From assembly GCA_028288675.1 (NCBI GenBank), contig JAQBNG010000070.1, positions 1 to 47,270 on the forward strand: a stretch of DNA of 47,270 bases, read 5' to 3'. Each line of letters begins with the position of its first letter. Position 1 is the first letter of the stretch. Below are positions 1 to 9,046 of this stretch, piece by piece. The position numbers were made by a program, and so were the translations under genes. The notes under the pieces are model-generated. The model searched no databases. It had not been told where the DNA came from and saw only the letters and a list, made by a program, of their open reading frames with translations. This DNA comes from Flavisolibacter sp. (lineage in GTDB: Bacteria; Bacteroidota; Bacteroidia; Chitinophagales; Chitinophagaceae).

Positions 1-1
1 T

Positions 2-109
2 TGCGAATGCGAATCCGGAGCGTATAAAATTGTTGTAAAGGTCATAATGCTTGCTTTAATTTATCTTGATAATGAATTATGTTTAGAGCAAGAAGTTGCG
101 CCAATATAA
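2..109 (+). CDS. Possible 3' end of an unrecognised ORF running in from the left edge
   Basis: The frame is open from the first bases of the window to a TAA at 107-109 and encodes 35 residues ending in LEQEVAPI. It has no start in the window, so it could be the C-terminus of a gene lying to the left. No domain is visible in so short a stretch. The AT-rich composition matches the next gene. It could equally be a chance open frame. Confidence 0.25.
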   Translation, partial: CECESGAYKIVVKVIMLALIYLDNELCLEQEVAPI

Positions 110-148
110 TTTTTGTGTGCAATTTGATATCCATAATACCAACCTCTC

Positions 149-964
149 ATGAAATATTTTATTCTTGATATTATACCTAAAATCCAATCTTATAGTAGAA
201 AGCTGGATGAAGTTGCATTATTGACAAATCAAAATTGGGTTTCGGTTAATGATATAGATACTTCAAAAACAGTTTTCATCTTTAGAACAAACCAACAATT
301 AATTATTTCTGAAAATGGCAAAATTGAAAAGGGAGCAAGTTGGGAATATCTTGGTAATAATTCTCTTATTATCAATAGGCAAGATGAGAGTTACTTGTTC
401 AAACATGGTTTTTTGGACGAAACTATTTTAGCTATGAAGGTGGACGGATTGAATGAGTATGCTGTTTTTGTTAATGAGACCAAATACGGCAAAGAGTTAA
501 ATGATATAAATGACTTAATTAGATTTTTGGAAGCAACATATTTAGGTAAAGCTGGGAACAATTTATCTGGAGAGTTTAGCTCAGAACCTAACACACTTGA
601 CAATAGATTAGGAAGCGTTGGATTAATTGATGGGGGACAACTTGTCTTTTATCCCACCGAAAAAAGGCAATCTTCAATCATTGAAGGATGTAGAGTAGAA
701 TTAAACGGACAAAAGCCGAACGATGGTTTATACAAATCAACTGCACATAATCGTTTTGAAATAAAAAATGGCATTTTAAATAAGGAGTTTAGGATTGATA
801 CTCACAAACAGCCTAATGGCAATATCATTGAAGTTGATTGTTATAGAATGCAGAATTCAAAAAAAGGAAGTAGAGTTTGGTTTAATGATAAACCAGCACC
901 TGATGGACTATATCGAACGGGAATATTTAGTAGTGTCATTGTAAAGAATGGTATTGTTGTATAA
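149..964 (+). CDS. Hypothetical protein with two C-terminal 31-residue repeats
   Basis: A 271-residue protein with no signal peptide or membrane segment. I do not recognise a named family; it resembles uncharacterised Bacteroidota proteins. Residues 1-130 form a mixed alpha/beta region rich in aromatic and charged residues. The visible structure is a C-terminal duplication: residues 180-210 and 240-270 align over 31 positions and share the pattern G-x-RV-x(2)-N, a Pro, DGLY, then KNGI near the end. This suggests two small beta modules, possibly a binding surface. The gene looks more AT-rich than the following ones and stands alone on the plus strand next to minus-strand genes, which fits recent acquisition. 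The ATG at 149 is the first start in frame and no Shine-Dalgarno sequence is seen. Function unknown. Confidence 0.7.
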   Translation: MKYFILDIIPKIQSYSRKLDEVALLTNQNWVSVNDIDTSKTVFIFRTNQQLIISENGKIEKGASWEYLGNNSLIINRQDESYLFKHGFLDETILAMKVDGLNEYAVFVNETKYGKELNDINDLIRFLEATYLGKAGNNLSGEFSSEPNTLDNRLGSVGLIDGGQLVFYPTEKRQSSIIEGCRVELNGQKPNDGLYKSTAHNRFEIKNGILNKEFRIDTHKQPNGNIIEVDCYRMQNSKKGSRVWFNDKPAPDGLYRTGIFSSVIVKNGIVV

Positions 965-1074
965 AGAAACCTACATACAATTTGCGGATTTGCACAAGTG
1001 GTATTAACGTCATATCATCAGTTATAGGATATTAGTATCCTCAGTTGCGGCTCGACAAATAAAGCCTCTAAACG

Positions 1075-1515
1075 TTACCCTCCCAACCACTCAAACCCTT
1101 CTCCCTTCGGCATCTTATCAAACACTTCAATCACCTTTTCCGGTGGCGACATCAACTTACGTTCCTTCACATTCATCCATGCACCATCAACATTAAGTAC
1201 AGCGCAGAGTATGCCGCCGTTCTTAGTTATTTGGTGTTGAATACTCCACCGCGAATAATCCTTTCTTGACTTAATAACCTGCAGGTTAATTTTCACTTCA
1301 TCACCGCTTCTAATCTCCTTTCTAAAAACACATTCTTCTCTAAAAAGAATCGGCCCGAATTGAAGCTGCACCATCACATCTGCCGTAAGGCCATACTCAT
1401 TTAAAAATTCCACCCGGCAAAAGGCGCCCCAATCGTAATACACCGAATGGCGCAGGTGAAAATTAGGATCCAGATCCGACCATCGTATCTGTATAATCTT
1501 ACTGAATTCATTCAT
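1075..1515 (-). CDS. Acyl-CoA thioesterase, 4HBT hotdog fold
   Basis: A 146-residue single-domain protein of the 4-hydroxybenzoyl-CoA thioesterase superfamily, expected to hydrolyse acyl-CoA thioesters in the cytoplasm. The N-terminal segment IRWSDLDPNFHLRHSVYYDW matches the family signature (Asp near residues 14-16, the His/Asn turn, then Y-x-x-W). The hotdog sheet follows (VMVQLQFGPILFREECVF, EVKINLQVIKSRKDYSRW). The length is normal for the family. Its ATG overlaps the stop codon of the MFS gene upstream on the same strand in an ATGA arrangement, so the two are probably translationally coupled. The substrate cannot be read from the sequence; acyl or aroyl thioesters are equally possible. 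Confidence 0.85.
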   Translation of the reverse strand: MNEFSKIIQIRWSDLDPNFHLRHSVYYDWGAFCRVEFLNEYGLTADVMVQLQFGPILFREECVFRKEIRSGDEVKINLQVIKSRKDYSRWSIQHQITKNGGILCAVLNVDGAWMNVKERKLMSPPEKVIEVFDKMPKGEGFEWLGG

Positions 1516-2705
1516 GTTATTTTCTTTTTCAAACTATAAAAACCTAAAGCGGCAAAGCTGCATAATAAAAAATCAACTGCCCACAAAGTTGTAAAACCGG
1601 CGCGGTCGGCAATTTGTGTGGCAATGGTTGGCGCAAGCACTGTGGCTGCGGCAAAAGCCATTGTATAAACTGCAGCATATTGGCCACGGTTTGTTTCGGT
1701 GCTGCGCTTCACCCAAAAATTATTTAGGAAAGGAAAAAGAAACATTTCGCCTATTGTCACCAGTATCATACCTGCTACTGCTATTGGTACGGCTTTTCCC
1801 AGTTCAAGAAACAAAAAAGAAAAACCAATAAGTAAAGCGCCTGTCGTTATATAAGCTATCGTGCGTCCACGGTTTTGAAGCTTGTAAACCAGTATCATTT
1901 CAAAAGCGGCGATCAGCAATCCGTTCATGGCTAATATCCACCCGATAGCCGCTTCATTCAATAACAATACATTTTTATAGTAGGCGGGAATGACACTGAA
2001 CAATTGAAAAAAGCTAAGGGCTATCAGAAACAAATAGAACATGCCTTTCATAAAAATCACATCCTTGTATGCAGAAGTTGATGTGATTGTTTCAGAGTGG
2101 ATATCGGCGTTCTTTTCTTTTTTCCCGGATGAAAGAACAGCCAATAAAATGGCCGAAGCCGCTATGCAGGTTATTCCATCTGCCCAAAAAAGTAAGCTGT
2201 AATTAAAGCTTGCCAATATTCCACCAACTGCCGGCCCTATCGACCATCCTAAATTTATAGCCAGCCGGTTCAATGCATAACAGCGGAGACGATTGCTATC
2301 ATCGCTATAACTGGCAATGGCAGCCGCATTAGCCGGACGAAAAGCTTCACCGACACTGCTTAATACAAATATGCAAACAGCATATTGCGTCAGCGTTTGC
2401 ATTTGCCCTAATACAATAAACATAATTCCATTTAGAAATAAACTAAAGAACTGCACATGATAAAAACCAAACTTATCCGTGAGGCGCCCCCCTAAATAAC
2501 CACCCAAAACAGAGCCGATACCAAAGGCTCCCATTACAAGTCCGGCCTGTGTTAGTGTGTAACCTTTAGTGGTTAGGTAAATTGTTAGAAACGGAATGAC
2601 CATTGTGCCGCTACGATTGACAAACATCACCAGTGATAGCCACCAAATTGGCCGGGGAATACCACTATAGGCGTTTTTATAAAGTTGTATCGAAGCCTGA
2701 AACAT
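1512..2705 (-). CDS. MFS transporter
   Basis: A 397-residue inner-membrane protein with about twelve hydrophobic helices. The loop between helices 2 and 3 carries the major facilitator motif A (GGYLGGRLTDKFG), and an acidic GEAFRPANAA segment lies near helix 4, as in drug and metabolite exporters. The long hydrophilic stretch around residues 190-210 is the usual cytoplasmic loop between the two six-helix halves. The stop overlaps the thioesterase start by four bases. The substrate is unknown: pairing with a thioesterase may point to an acid or lipid-like product, but that is inference. The ATG at 2705 gives a normal N-terminus for the family. Confidence 0.88.
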   Translation of the reverse strand: MFQASIQLYKNAYSGIPRPIWWLSLVMFVNRSGTMVIPFLTIYLTTKGYTLTQAGLVMGAFGIGSVLGGYLGGRLTDKFGFYHVQFFSLFLNGIMFIVLGQMQTLTQYAVCIFVLSSVGEAFRPANAAAIASYSDDSNRLRCYALNRLAINLGWSIGPAVGGILASFNYSLLFWADGITCIAASAILLAVLSSGKKEKNADIHSETITSTSAYKDVIFMKGMFYLFLIALSFFQLFSVIPAYYKNVLLLNEAAIGWILAMNGLLIAAFEMILVYKLQNRGRTIAYITTGALLIGFSFLFLELGKAVPIAVAGMILVTIGEMFLFPFLNNFWVKRSTETNRGQYAAVYTMAFAAATVLAPTIATQIADRAGFTTLWAVDFLLCSFAALGFYSLKKKIT

Positions 2706-2741
2706 GGCCGAAATTAAAATAACCTTTACAACCTGTTCTCC

Positions 2742-2749
2742 TATTTTTG
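2742..2749 (+). promoter_or_regulatory. -7 element of the FKBP gene promoter
   Basis: TATTTTTG matches the Bacteroidota -7 consensus TAnnTTTG exactly and ends 16 bases before the FKBP ATG. No clear TTTG -33 box lies at the expected distance, so the promoter call rests on the -7 match and position. Confidence 0.45.
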
Positions 2750-2765
2750 CGGCTTAAAATTTTTT

Positions 2766-3464
2766 ATGAAAAAACTATTGATCGCCGTACTCTTTCTTGC
2801 TGCCGTGCAGGTACAGGCACAAAAAGCAATCCCTAAGAAAACAGTAGCAAAATCCACCACTCTCTTAAAAAATCTTAACGACTCCGCTTCGTATGCCATC
2901 GGCCTTAGCGTAGCTAATTTTTATAAGCAACAAGGATTTAAAAATCTCAACACCGCTCTTATCGCAAAAGCATGTAACGATGTGCAGTTAGCCGGTGGTA
3001 AGCCCCTGATGAATGAAACGCAGGCTAATGAGGCCATTATGTTTTACATCAATCCAAAGCTGAGAGAAACAATTACTGCAGGTACGAATTTTTTAGCCGC
3101 TAATAAAAGAAAAGCTGGTATCAAAACCACTGCTTCGGGTTTACAATACGAAATGCTGTCGCCGGGAACCGGACCTAAACCCGCGGTTACCGATACGGTG
3201 CTGGTGCATTACACCGGTTCATTGCCTGATGGTACTGAGTTTGAGAGTTCAGTAAAATCTGGTAAGCCAGTGGAGTTTCCGCTAAATCGTGTAATTAAAG
3301 GCTGGACAGAAGGCTTACAATTAATGTCCCAAGGGTCAAAGTATAAATTTTACATCCCTTATAATATGGCTTATGGTGTAAATGACCAAGGGCCCATCCC
3401 GGGCGGTTCTGCATTAATATTTGAAGTTGAGTTGCTGACTGTAAAACCAGCTGCAAAAGGATAA
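2766..3464 (+). CDS. Secreted FKBP-type peptidyl-prolyl cis-trans isomerase
   Basis: A 232-residue exported folding factor. Residues 1-19 are a signal peptide (MKKLL, hydrophobic core, then VQAQ). Residues 35-120 form the helical FKBP N-terminal dimerisation region typical of FkpA/Mip-like proteins (SYAIGLSVANFYKQQG). Residues 125-228 are the FKBP catalytic domain: VHYTGSLPDGTEFESS, PVEFPLNRVIKGWTEGLQLM, SKYKFYIPYNMAYG and IPGGSALIFEVELL are all recognisable. It should catalyse proline isomerisation of periplasmic or outer-membrane proteins. A -7 promoter element precedes it and a strong terminator follows it, so it is probably monocistronic. Confidence 0.93.
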   Translation: MKKLLIAVLFLAAVQVQAQKAIPKKTVAKSTTLLKNLNDSASYAIGLSVANFYKQQGFKNLNTALIAKACNDVQLAGGKPLMNETQANEAIMFYINPKLRETITAGTNFLAANKRKAGIKTTASGLQYEMLSPGTGPKPAVTDTVLVHYTGSLPDGTEFESSVKSGKPVEFPLNRVIKGWTEGLQLMSQGSKYKFYIPYNMAYGVNDQGPIPGGSALIFEVELLTVKPAAKG

Positions 3465-3492
3465 GTTTAATCGAAATTTGTACAAAATATTT

Positions 3493-3529
3493 AAAACCCC
3501 AATCTGTAAAATGATTGGGGTTTTCTTTT
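3493..3529 (+). terminator. Rho-independent terminator of the FKBP gene
   Basis: An 11-bp perfect stem (AAAACCCCAAT at 3493-3503 with its complement at 3514-3524) and a 10-base loop, followed by CTTTTT. It lies 29 bases after the FKBP stop; the A/T-flanked stem could also act on the other strand. Confidence 0.85.
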
Positions 3530-3533
3530 TGAA

Positions 3534-3607
3534 GCTGGCGGACGGTGATACTATTTAGCTTTTGTTGCGTCGCACACTTTTACATTCTTATCGCTATGCA
3601 GCAAATA
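3534..3607 (+). repeat. Dispersed intergenic repeat of about 70 bp, copy A
   Basis: This stretch aligns with 40611-40688 and, more loosely, with 18466-18533. The shared core includes GCGGACGG, TTGCGTCGCAC and TTCTTATCGCTATGCA. All three copies lie between genes in the plus orientation. No ORF or stable hairpin spans the core. Function unknown. Confidence 0.75.
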
Positions 3608-3694
3608 ACCGCAGAGAACATGAGTAAACAGATTTAACTACAGAGAAAAATATACTGGTCTGCGCAACTCTCTGCTTCTCCGTTTCTCTGCGGT
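3608..3694. repeat. Inverted-repeat element with CGCAGAGAA-type arms
   Basis: ACCGCAGAGAA at 3608-3618 is the exact reverse complement of TTCTCTGCGGT at 3684-3694. The right arm continues with degenerate iterations of the same word (CTCTCTGCTTCTCCG). The element directly abuts dispersed repeat copy A and fills the space between two convergent genes. Confidence 0.65.
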
Positions 3695-3727
3695 AAAAAT
3701 CATTCCTCCCGCTTTGAACTTAAACTC

Positions 3728-4924
3728 TCAAATCAACTCATGCCCCATCTTATCTCTCTTTGTTTGCAGGTATTTTTCATTATGCGGATTTGAATCAACC
3801 TTCAACGGTACATTCTCTATTATTTCTAATCCATATCCAACTAAGCCAACCCGCTTTTTGGGGTTATTGGAAATAAGCCGGAGTTTACTCACTCCTAAAT
3901 GCCGGAGTATCTGTGCCCCCACGCCATAATCCCTTTGGTCTGTCTGAAAACCGAGGTGCAGGTTGGCCTCTACGGTGTCCATGCCTTCTTCCTGCAAACG
4001 GTAAGCCCTTAATTTATTAACCAGTCCAATTCCCCTGCCTTCCTGGTTCATATATAAAATGATGCCTTTACCTTCTTCTTCCACCAGTTGCATTGCCAGG
4101 TGCAATTGTTCGCCACAGTCGCAACGAAGAGAGCCTAATATATCACCGGTAAAACAAGAAGAATGCACTCTAACTAATACCGGTTCGTCAGCCGCCCATG
4201 TTCCTTTCATAAGGGCAAGATGTTCATTTGGAGAATTTTTTTCCTGGAAGGCTACCAGTTTAAAATGCCCCCATCGCGTAGGCATGTCCACCCGTACGAT
4301 TTCGTCAATCAGCGAATCCCTTTTAATACGAAATTCAATTAAATCTTTAATAGATATGATTTTGAAGTCAAATTTTTGTGCGAGTTCTTTTAGTTCCGGA
4401 AGCCGGGCCATTGTACCGTCATCGTTCATAATTTCTACCAAAACGCCGGAAGGCTCAAAGCCAGCCAGCCGGGCAAGATCTACTGTTGCTTCGGTATGTC
4501 CGGTGCGGCGCAGCACACCGCCTTTTTTTGCTATTAAAGGAAATATATGGCCGGGCCTGCCGAGATCCAGCGGCTTCGTTGCCGGGTCGATCAGGGCCAG
4601 GATAGTTTTAGAGCGGTCTTGTGCCGAAATACCGGTGGTGCAGCCGTGGCCTAAAAGGTCAACGGAAACAGTAAAGGCTGTTTCATGCAGTGCTGTATTA
4701 TTATTAACCATAAGGTCAAGGCCTAATTCCTTGCAACGCTCTTCAAGCATTGGCACACAAATCAGTCCCCGGCCATGTTTGCTCATAAAATTAATGACCT
4801 CCGGAGTAGCATTGCGGGAAGCAGTAACAAAGTCGCCTTCGTTTTCGCGGTCCTCGTCGTCAACCACAATCACCATTTTGCCCGCTTTTATATCTTCAAT
4901 AGCACTTTCGATACTATCTAACAT
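3728..4924 (-). CDS. ribBA: Bifunctional 3,4-dihydroxy-2-butanone-4-phosphate synthase / GTP cyclohydrolase II
   Basis: A 398-residue fused riboflavin-biosynthesis enzyme that makes both precursors of the pathway, from ribulose-5-phosphate and from GTP. The N-terminal RibB domain (about 1-200) shows the metal-binding [10 protein letters not shown] at 22-31, RPGHIFPL at 123-130 and HTEA at 143-146. The C-terminal RibA domain (about 205-398) shows the zinc cysteines C257, C268 and C270 (SCFTGD, LRCDCG) and NQEGRGIGL at 293-301. The start at 4924 ([13 protein letters not shown]) is preferred over the upstream in-frame ATG at 4951, because a perfect -7 promoter box lies between them and the shorter form has the usual family N-terminus. 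No FMN riboswitch is apparent upstream. Confidence 0.96.
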   Translation of the reverse strand: MLDSIESAIEDIKAGKMVIVVDDEDRENEGDFVTASRNATPEVINFMSKHGRGLICVPMLEERCKELGLDLMVNNNTALHETAFTVSVDLLGHGCTTGISAQDRSKTILALIDPATKPLDLGRPGHIFPLIAKKGGVLRRTGHTEATVDLARLAGFEPSGVLVEIMNDDGTMARLPELKELAQKFDFKIISIKDLIEFRIKRDSLIDEIVRVDMPTRWGHFKLVAFQEKNSPNEHLALMKGTWAADEPVLVRVHSSCFTGDILGSLRCDCGEQLHLAMQLVEEEGKGIILYMNQEGRGIGLVNKLRAYRLQEEGMDTVEANLHLGFQTDQRDYGVGAQILRHLGVSKLRLISNNPKKRVGLVGYGLEIIENVPLKVDSNPHNEKYLQTKRDKMGHELI

Positions 4925-4936
4925 TCTGTTTTTTTT

Positions 4937-4944
4937 CAAAGGTA
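4937..4944 (-). promoter_or_regulatory. -7 element of the ribBA promoter
   Basis: On the minus strand this reads TACCTTTG, an exact TAnnTTTG match, 12 bases upstream of the chosen ATG. It implies a very short leader and excludes the start at 4951. No convincing -33 box is seen. Confidence 0.5.
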
Positions 4945-5105
4945 AACACATTACCGGCGAGCATTGGCAGCATCGGCTTTTTTTTAGCTAAATGCAGCAA
5001 TTGCAGGCGTTTTGGTGTCCGGCTGCTTGATCACAAATTGTTAATATTGCCTAAATTTTCCTAACTTAAATATCCCTTTCTTTGCACCGCAAAAAACCCA
5101 CACTT

Positions 5106-8100
5106 ATGATTAAGAGATTATTGATGATGCTGACTATTTCCTTGTTGGCATCGAGTTTTATTTACGCACAGGTAACTACCAGTAGCATGGCAGGAACGGT
5201 GAAAGACGCTGAAAATCAAAATTTGATCGGTGCCACCGTTACAGCTACTCACCAGCCTACCGGAACCAAATACACAACGCTTACCCGTGCTAATGGAAAC
5301 TTCACCATTTCTAATATGCGGTCCGGTGGCCCTTACCAGGTTCAAATATCATTTGTAGGCTACAGGCCGGAAACTTACAATGATATTTATTTGCAGTTAG
5401 CCGAAGCCACAGTGCTCACTGGTGTTATGCAAAAATCAAACGGTTCTTTGGAAGGAGTTGTTATTACCGCAACCGGGCGAAATAACACCTTAAATGCAAA
5501 CCGCACCGGTGCCGTAACTAATATCGGCACCCGTGAGATTCAGCGTTTACCAACAATTTCGAGAGGCCTAAACGACTTTTTACGTATTACCCCGCAATCA
5601 AATGGTGCTTATGTAGGTGGAGGTAATTATCGTCAGAATTTTATTACTGTTGATGGTTCCGATTTCAATAACACATTTGGCATTGGTAACAACCTGCCTG
5701 CAGGCGGGTCTCCTATCTCTTTAGATGCAATCGAAGAATTATCGGTCAGCATTACGCCTTACGATATCCGGCAGTCAGGATTTATCGGCAGTGCGGTAAA
5801 TGCTGTTACCCGTTCCGGTAGTAATAATTTTACGGGGTCTGTTTATTCTTACTGGAGAAGCCAGGATCAGCAAGGAAACAAAGTTGGTAAAAGCACCTTC
5901 GCTAAGCAAAACCTTCAGTTTAACCAGTACGGTGCACGGGTTGGCGGGCCTATCATTAATAATAAACTGTTCTACTTTTTTAACTACGAGACTGAAACCC
6001 AAATTAGCCCGGGACAATCCAAGTTTGCCGCTTCCCCGGGAGCACCTTTTGGAAGCGCTACTAATATTGCCCGTCCTACAGGACCGGAGTTAAATGCCAT
6101 TAGCGATTATTTACTGAAGACGTACGAATACGAAACAGGTCCTTACCAGGGATATGATTTTCCGAGCAATAAGGAAAAACTTTTGGCGCGCATAGACTGG
6201 AATATTTCTTCCAAACACCGCTTCAATGTTCGCTATAGCCAGGTTGAAAGCAAAACTCCTTCGTTTGTAAGCACCTCTACCGGAAGTACAGGTATCACAG
6301 GACTTACTGGTAACAGGCAGGATATAAATTCACTGCATTTCGCTAATTCCAACTATTACCAGGAGGCAAACTTTTACTCACTTGCAGCGGAATTGAATTC
6401 CACGTTTGGTAAAGGTCTAACCAACATTTTCAGAGCATCATACACTAATCAAAATGATCCGCGGAGTACAGACGGTAAAGTATTTCCTTTCGTAGACATT
6501 ATGAAGGATAACCTGTTTTTCACTTCTTTTGGATATGAGCCTTTTTCTTACGGCAACCTACGTGACGTTACTACCTATTCTTATATTGATAACCTCAATT
6601 GGGTAACTGGCAATCACAATTTGACATTCGGAGTGCAATTTGATCAAAGCCTGACTAAAAATGGTTTTCAACCTTTAGGAACCAGCTATTACCGCTTTGC
6701 TTCTTTTGATGATTTTAAGAATGGCGTCAAGCCTCTTGATTTTACCCAGACCTTTTCTTTAACGCCGAATTACTCACAGGTCTTTCCAAGCTTTAAATTT
6801 CTACAGGCATCTGTTTATGCACAGGATGAAATTACTGTCAGTCCTAAGGTAAAATTAACAGTGGGCTTGCGTGCCGACAGAACATCTTATCCCGATGTTA
6901 CGGAACTAAAAACAAACCCATTAGTGCTGGGTCTTAATTTTGCCGGTGGTGAAAAAATCAACACAGGAGAACTACCCAAACCAAGAATTTTACTCTCGCC
7001 AAGGCTTGGTTTTAACTGGGATGTAACCGGAGACCGTTCATTACAAGTTAGAGGCGGTACAGGAATTTTTACCGGACGTATTCCATTTGTTTGGATTGTC
7101 GGCCAGTCCGGCAATTCAGGTATGCTCCAGGTAACTCAAAACTTCAATGGCCAGGCCAATACACCTGGGCCGTTTAATCCTAACATTGGTGCGTACCGTC
7201 CCGCCACAGTGCCTCCTGCGGGTACTGTTATTCCGTCTACAGTGACTGCGTTCGCTGAGGACTTTAGAAATCCACAGGTGTGGAAATCAAGCTTAGCCTT
7301 TGATAAAAGATTAGGTAGTGGATTTATTTTAACGATGGAAGCTATTTACAATAAGGACATAAACACCTTGTATTCTACAAATGTCAACCTTGTTGATCCG
7401 CAACCATTAAATGTATCGGGGTATCCTGATAACCGCTTGATTTATCCAAACGCTAATGCGCAGAAGTATATTAATAAACTTACAGCAACAGGGCAGCCAA
7501 GTGCTACCGGTACCAGCCCCTTAACTGCTATTGTTTCCGGTAATGCCGACAAGAAAGGCTATTACTTTTCATTTACAACAAAACTGGATAAGCAATTTAG
7601 CAGAGGCTTGTTTGGTTCAATAGCTTATGTGTACTCCTTATCAGATAATTTATACGATGGTGAAGGTGACCAGCCGGTAAATACATGGAACCTTATCCCT
7701 CATGTTAACGGAGCTAATTTTCAAACCTTAGGCGCATCTAACTATGTTGTACCAAGCCGCCTTGTAGGTACATTATCTTATCGCCGTGAATTTTTCAAAC
7801 ATGCGGCTACTACTCTTTCTGTGTTTTATGAAGGAAATGCTGACGGAAGATTTTCTTATACGTATGGAGGAGACTTTAATCGTGATGGAGCAAATTCAGA
7901 CTTGATATACATACCTGCCAATCCTTCGCAAATAACCTTCGTTCCACTTACAATTGGTACAACCACCTACTCTGCGCAACAACAGAGTGACATGTTTTTC
8001 AAGTATATTGAACAAGACAAATATTTAAGTAAGAACAAAGGCAAATATGCAGAAAGAAACGGGGCACTGTTACCATGGAGAAATCGTTTTGATTTTAAAT

Positions 8101-8396
8101 TTGTTCAGGACTTATTTACGAATCTTGGAGGAAAGCGCAATACGCTGCAGTTTAGTATTGACATTCTGAATCTTGGTAATTTATTAAATCCAGATTGGGG
8201 AAAAATTAACGTAATAAATGCTGCGCAATTATTAATTCCAACAAACACTGCCAACTTGGTGCCTGGTGGGACAGTTACTCCAACATTTAGACTGGCAAAC
8301 GATAGAGGCTTACCAGTATCGGAAACCTTTAGAGACCTTTTAAGTGTCGGGGCTACCTACTCTATGCAATTTGGCCTGAGGTATATATTTAATTAA
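5106..8396 (+). CDS. TonB-dependent receptor with CarboxypepD_reg N-domain
   Basis: A 1096-residue outer-membrane protein. Residues 1-22 are a signal peptide ending ASSFIYAQ. Residues 25-110 form the carboxypeptidase-regulatory-like beta sandwich (GTVKDAENQNLIGATV, then GNFTISNMRSGGPYQV). A plug-like region follows (ITVDGSDFNN, DAIEELSVSITPYDIRQSGF, GSAVNAVTRSG). A long barrel then ends with the aromatic C-terminus FGLRYIFN. The plug lacks an obvious SusC signature, and no SusD-like gene is adjacent, so it is more like the OmpA-related TonB receptors (oar type) than a polysaccharide-uptake pair. The substrate cannot be predicted. The start at 5106 gives a clean signal peptide; the open frame 24 bases upstream adds charged residues. 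TTTCTTTG at 5077-5084 is a one-mismatch -7 box. Confidence 0.9.
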   Translation: MIKRLLMMLTISLLASSFIYAQVTTSSMAGTVKDAENQNLIGATVTATHQPTGTKYTTLTRANGNFTISNMRSGGPYQVQISFVGYRPETYNDIYLQLAEATVLTGVMQKSNGSLEGVVITATGRNNTLNANRTGAVTNIGTREIQRLPTISRGLNDFLRITPQSNGAYVGGGNYRQNFITVDGSDFNNTFGIGNNLPAGGSPISLDAIEELSVSITPYDIRQSGFIGSAVNAVTRSGSNNFTGSVYSYWRSQDQQGNKVGKSTFAKQNLQFNQYGARVGGPIINNKLFYFFNYETETQISPGQSKFAASPGAPFGSATNIARPTGPELNAISDYLLKTYEYETGPYQGYDFPSNKEKLLARIDWNISSKHRFNVRYSQVESKTPSFVSTSTGSTGITGLTGNRQDINSLHFANSNYYQEANFYSLAAELNSTFGKGLTNIFRASYTNQNDPRSTDGKVFPFVDIMKDNLFFTSFGYEPFSYGNLRDVTTYSYIDNLNWVTGNHNLTFGVQFDQSLTKNGFQPLGTSYYRFASFDDFKNGVKPLDFTQTFSLTPNYSQVFPSFKFLQASVYAQDEITVSPKVKLTVGLRADRTSYPDVTELKTNPLVLGLNFAGGEKINTGELPKPRILLSPRLGFNWDVTGDRSLQVRGGTGIFTGRIPFVWIVGQSGNSGMLQVTQNFNGQANTPGPFNPNIGAYRPATVPPAGTVIPSTVTAFAEDFRNPQVWKSSLAFDKRLGSGFILTMEAIYNKDINTLYSTNVNLVDPQPLNVSGYPDNRLIYPNANAQKYINKLTATGQPSATGTSPLTAIVSGNADKKGYYFSFTTKLDKQFSRGLFGSIAYVYSLSDNLYDGEGDQPVNTWNLIPHVNGANFQTLGASNYVVPSRLVGTLSYRREFFKHAATTLSVFYEGNADGRFSYTYGGDFNRDGANSDLIYIPANPSQITFVPLTIGTTTYSAQQQSDMFFKYIEQDKYLSKNKGKYAERNGALLPWRNRFDFKFVQDLFTNLGGKRNTLQFSIDILNLGNLLNPDWGKINVINAAQLLIPTNTANLVPGGTVTPTFRLANDRGLPVSETFRDLLSVGATYSMQFGLRYIFN

Positions 8397-8453
8397 ACAA
8401 ACAAAATGTTTTTCAGCAACCATTGGCCAACATTTTTTAAATCAAAATCAAGC

Positions 8454-8978
8454 ATGAAAAAATCAGCTTTCCTTTTTATTGTTTTTCTTATAACCATAAA
8501 CACCGTACACAGCCAGGAAAATAAGAGCAGCGTTACCTCTCCTCTTTATCTAAGCTTCGGAACCAACTTTGGTTTACCTGTAGGAGAAAAATCTTCGTCC
8601 GCAATTAAATATGCCTTTGGTGCCGATTTGCAGTTGGTATATCGGGCAGCAAGTAAAATAGACCTTACTGGCAGTGCCGGTTTTGACCTTTGGCATCATG
8701 ATAAAGGGGTTAACTGGAATTATGTTCCTTTGCTCGGTGGTGTGAGATATGCTTTGAGCAACAAAGTGTTTTTGTCAGAACAAGCGGGCTACTCTGTTTT
8801 AGTGTCAGATGATACGGAAACTGATGGATTCACAAAGGGTGCATTTACAGATATAGCTGGTATTGGTATTAAAACGGGCCAGAATTCTGATTTGCTTTTA
8901 GCCTATAAAGGATTGTTTTATTCCGAAGGAACATTAAGTACTGTTAACCTGCGGATCTCATATCGTTTCGGTAAATAA
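8454..8978 (+). CDS. Small outer-membrane beta-barrel protein
   Basis: A 174-residue exported protein. The ATG at 8454 begins a classic signal peptide (MKKSAFLFIVFLITINTVHSQ); the in-frame ATG at 8406 would bury it. The mature part alternates hydrophobic and polar residues, as in short porin-like barrels (LYLSFGTNFGLPVG, LVYRAASKIDLTGSAGFD, LLGGVRYALSNKVFLSEQAGY), and ends with RISYRFGK, an aromatic barrel terminus. It follows the TonB receptor by 57 bases on the same strand and ends at a strong terminator, so the two are probably co-transcribed. A role as accessory or structural outer-membrane protein is inferred from fold and context only. Confidence 0.75.
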   Translation: MKKSAFLFIVFLITINTVHSQENKSSVTSPLYLSFGTNFGLPVGEKSSSAIKYAFGADLQLVYRAASKIDLTGSAGFDLWHHDKGVNWNYVPLLGGVRYALSNKVFLSEQAGYSVLVSDDTETDGFTKGAFTDIAGIGIKTGQNSDLLLAYKGLFYSEGTLSTVNLRISYRFGK

Positions 8979-8993
8979 AGTAGTTATAGTTTT

Positions 8994-9027
8994 AAAAAGC
9001 CGCCTTTGTAATAAGGCGGCTTTTTTT
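8994..9027. terminator. Bidirectional terminator between convergent genes
   Basis: A 13-bp perfect stem (AAAAAGCCGCCTT at 8994-9006, complement at 9013-9025) with a 6-base loop, flanked by A and T runs so that it can work on both strands. It separates the barrel-protein gene from the esterase gene. Confidence 0.9.
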
Positions 9028-9046
9028 ATGAGTCAACAAGTTCATT

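Noticed and set aside
4059-4991. 310-codon plus-strand frame opposite ribBA
   Set aside because: Antisense to a highly conserved enzyme, Ser/Arg-rich, without domain features; a shadow of the ribBA codon pattern.
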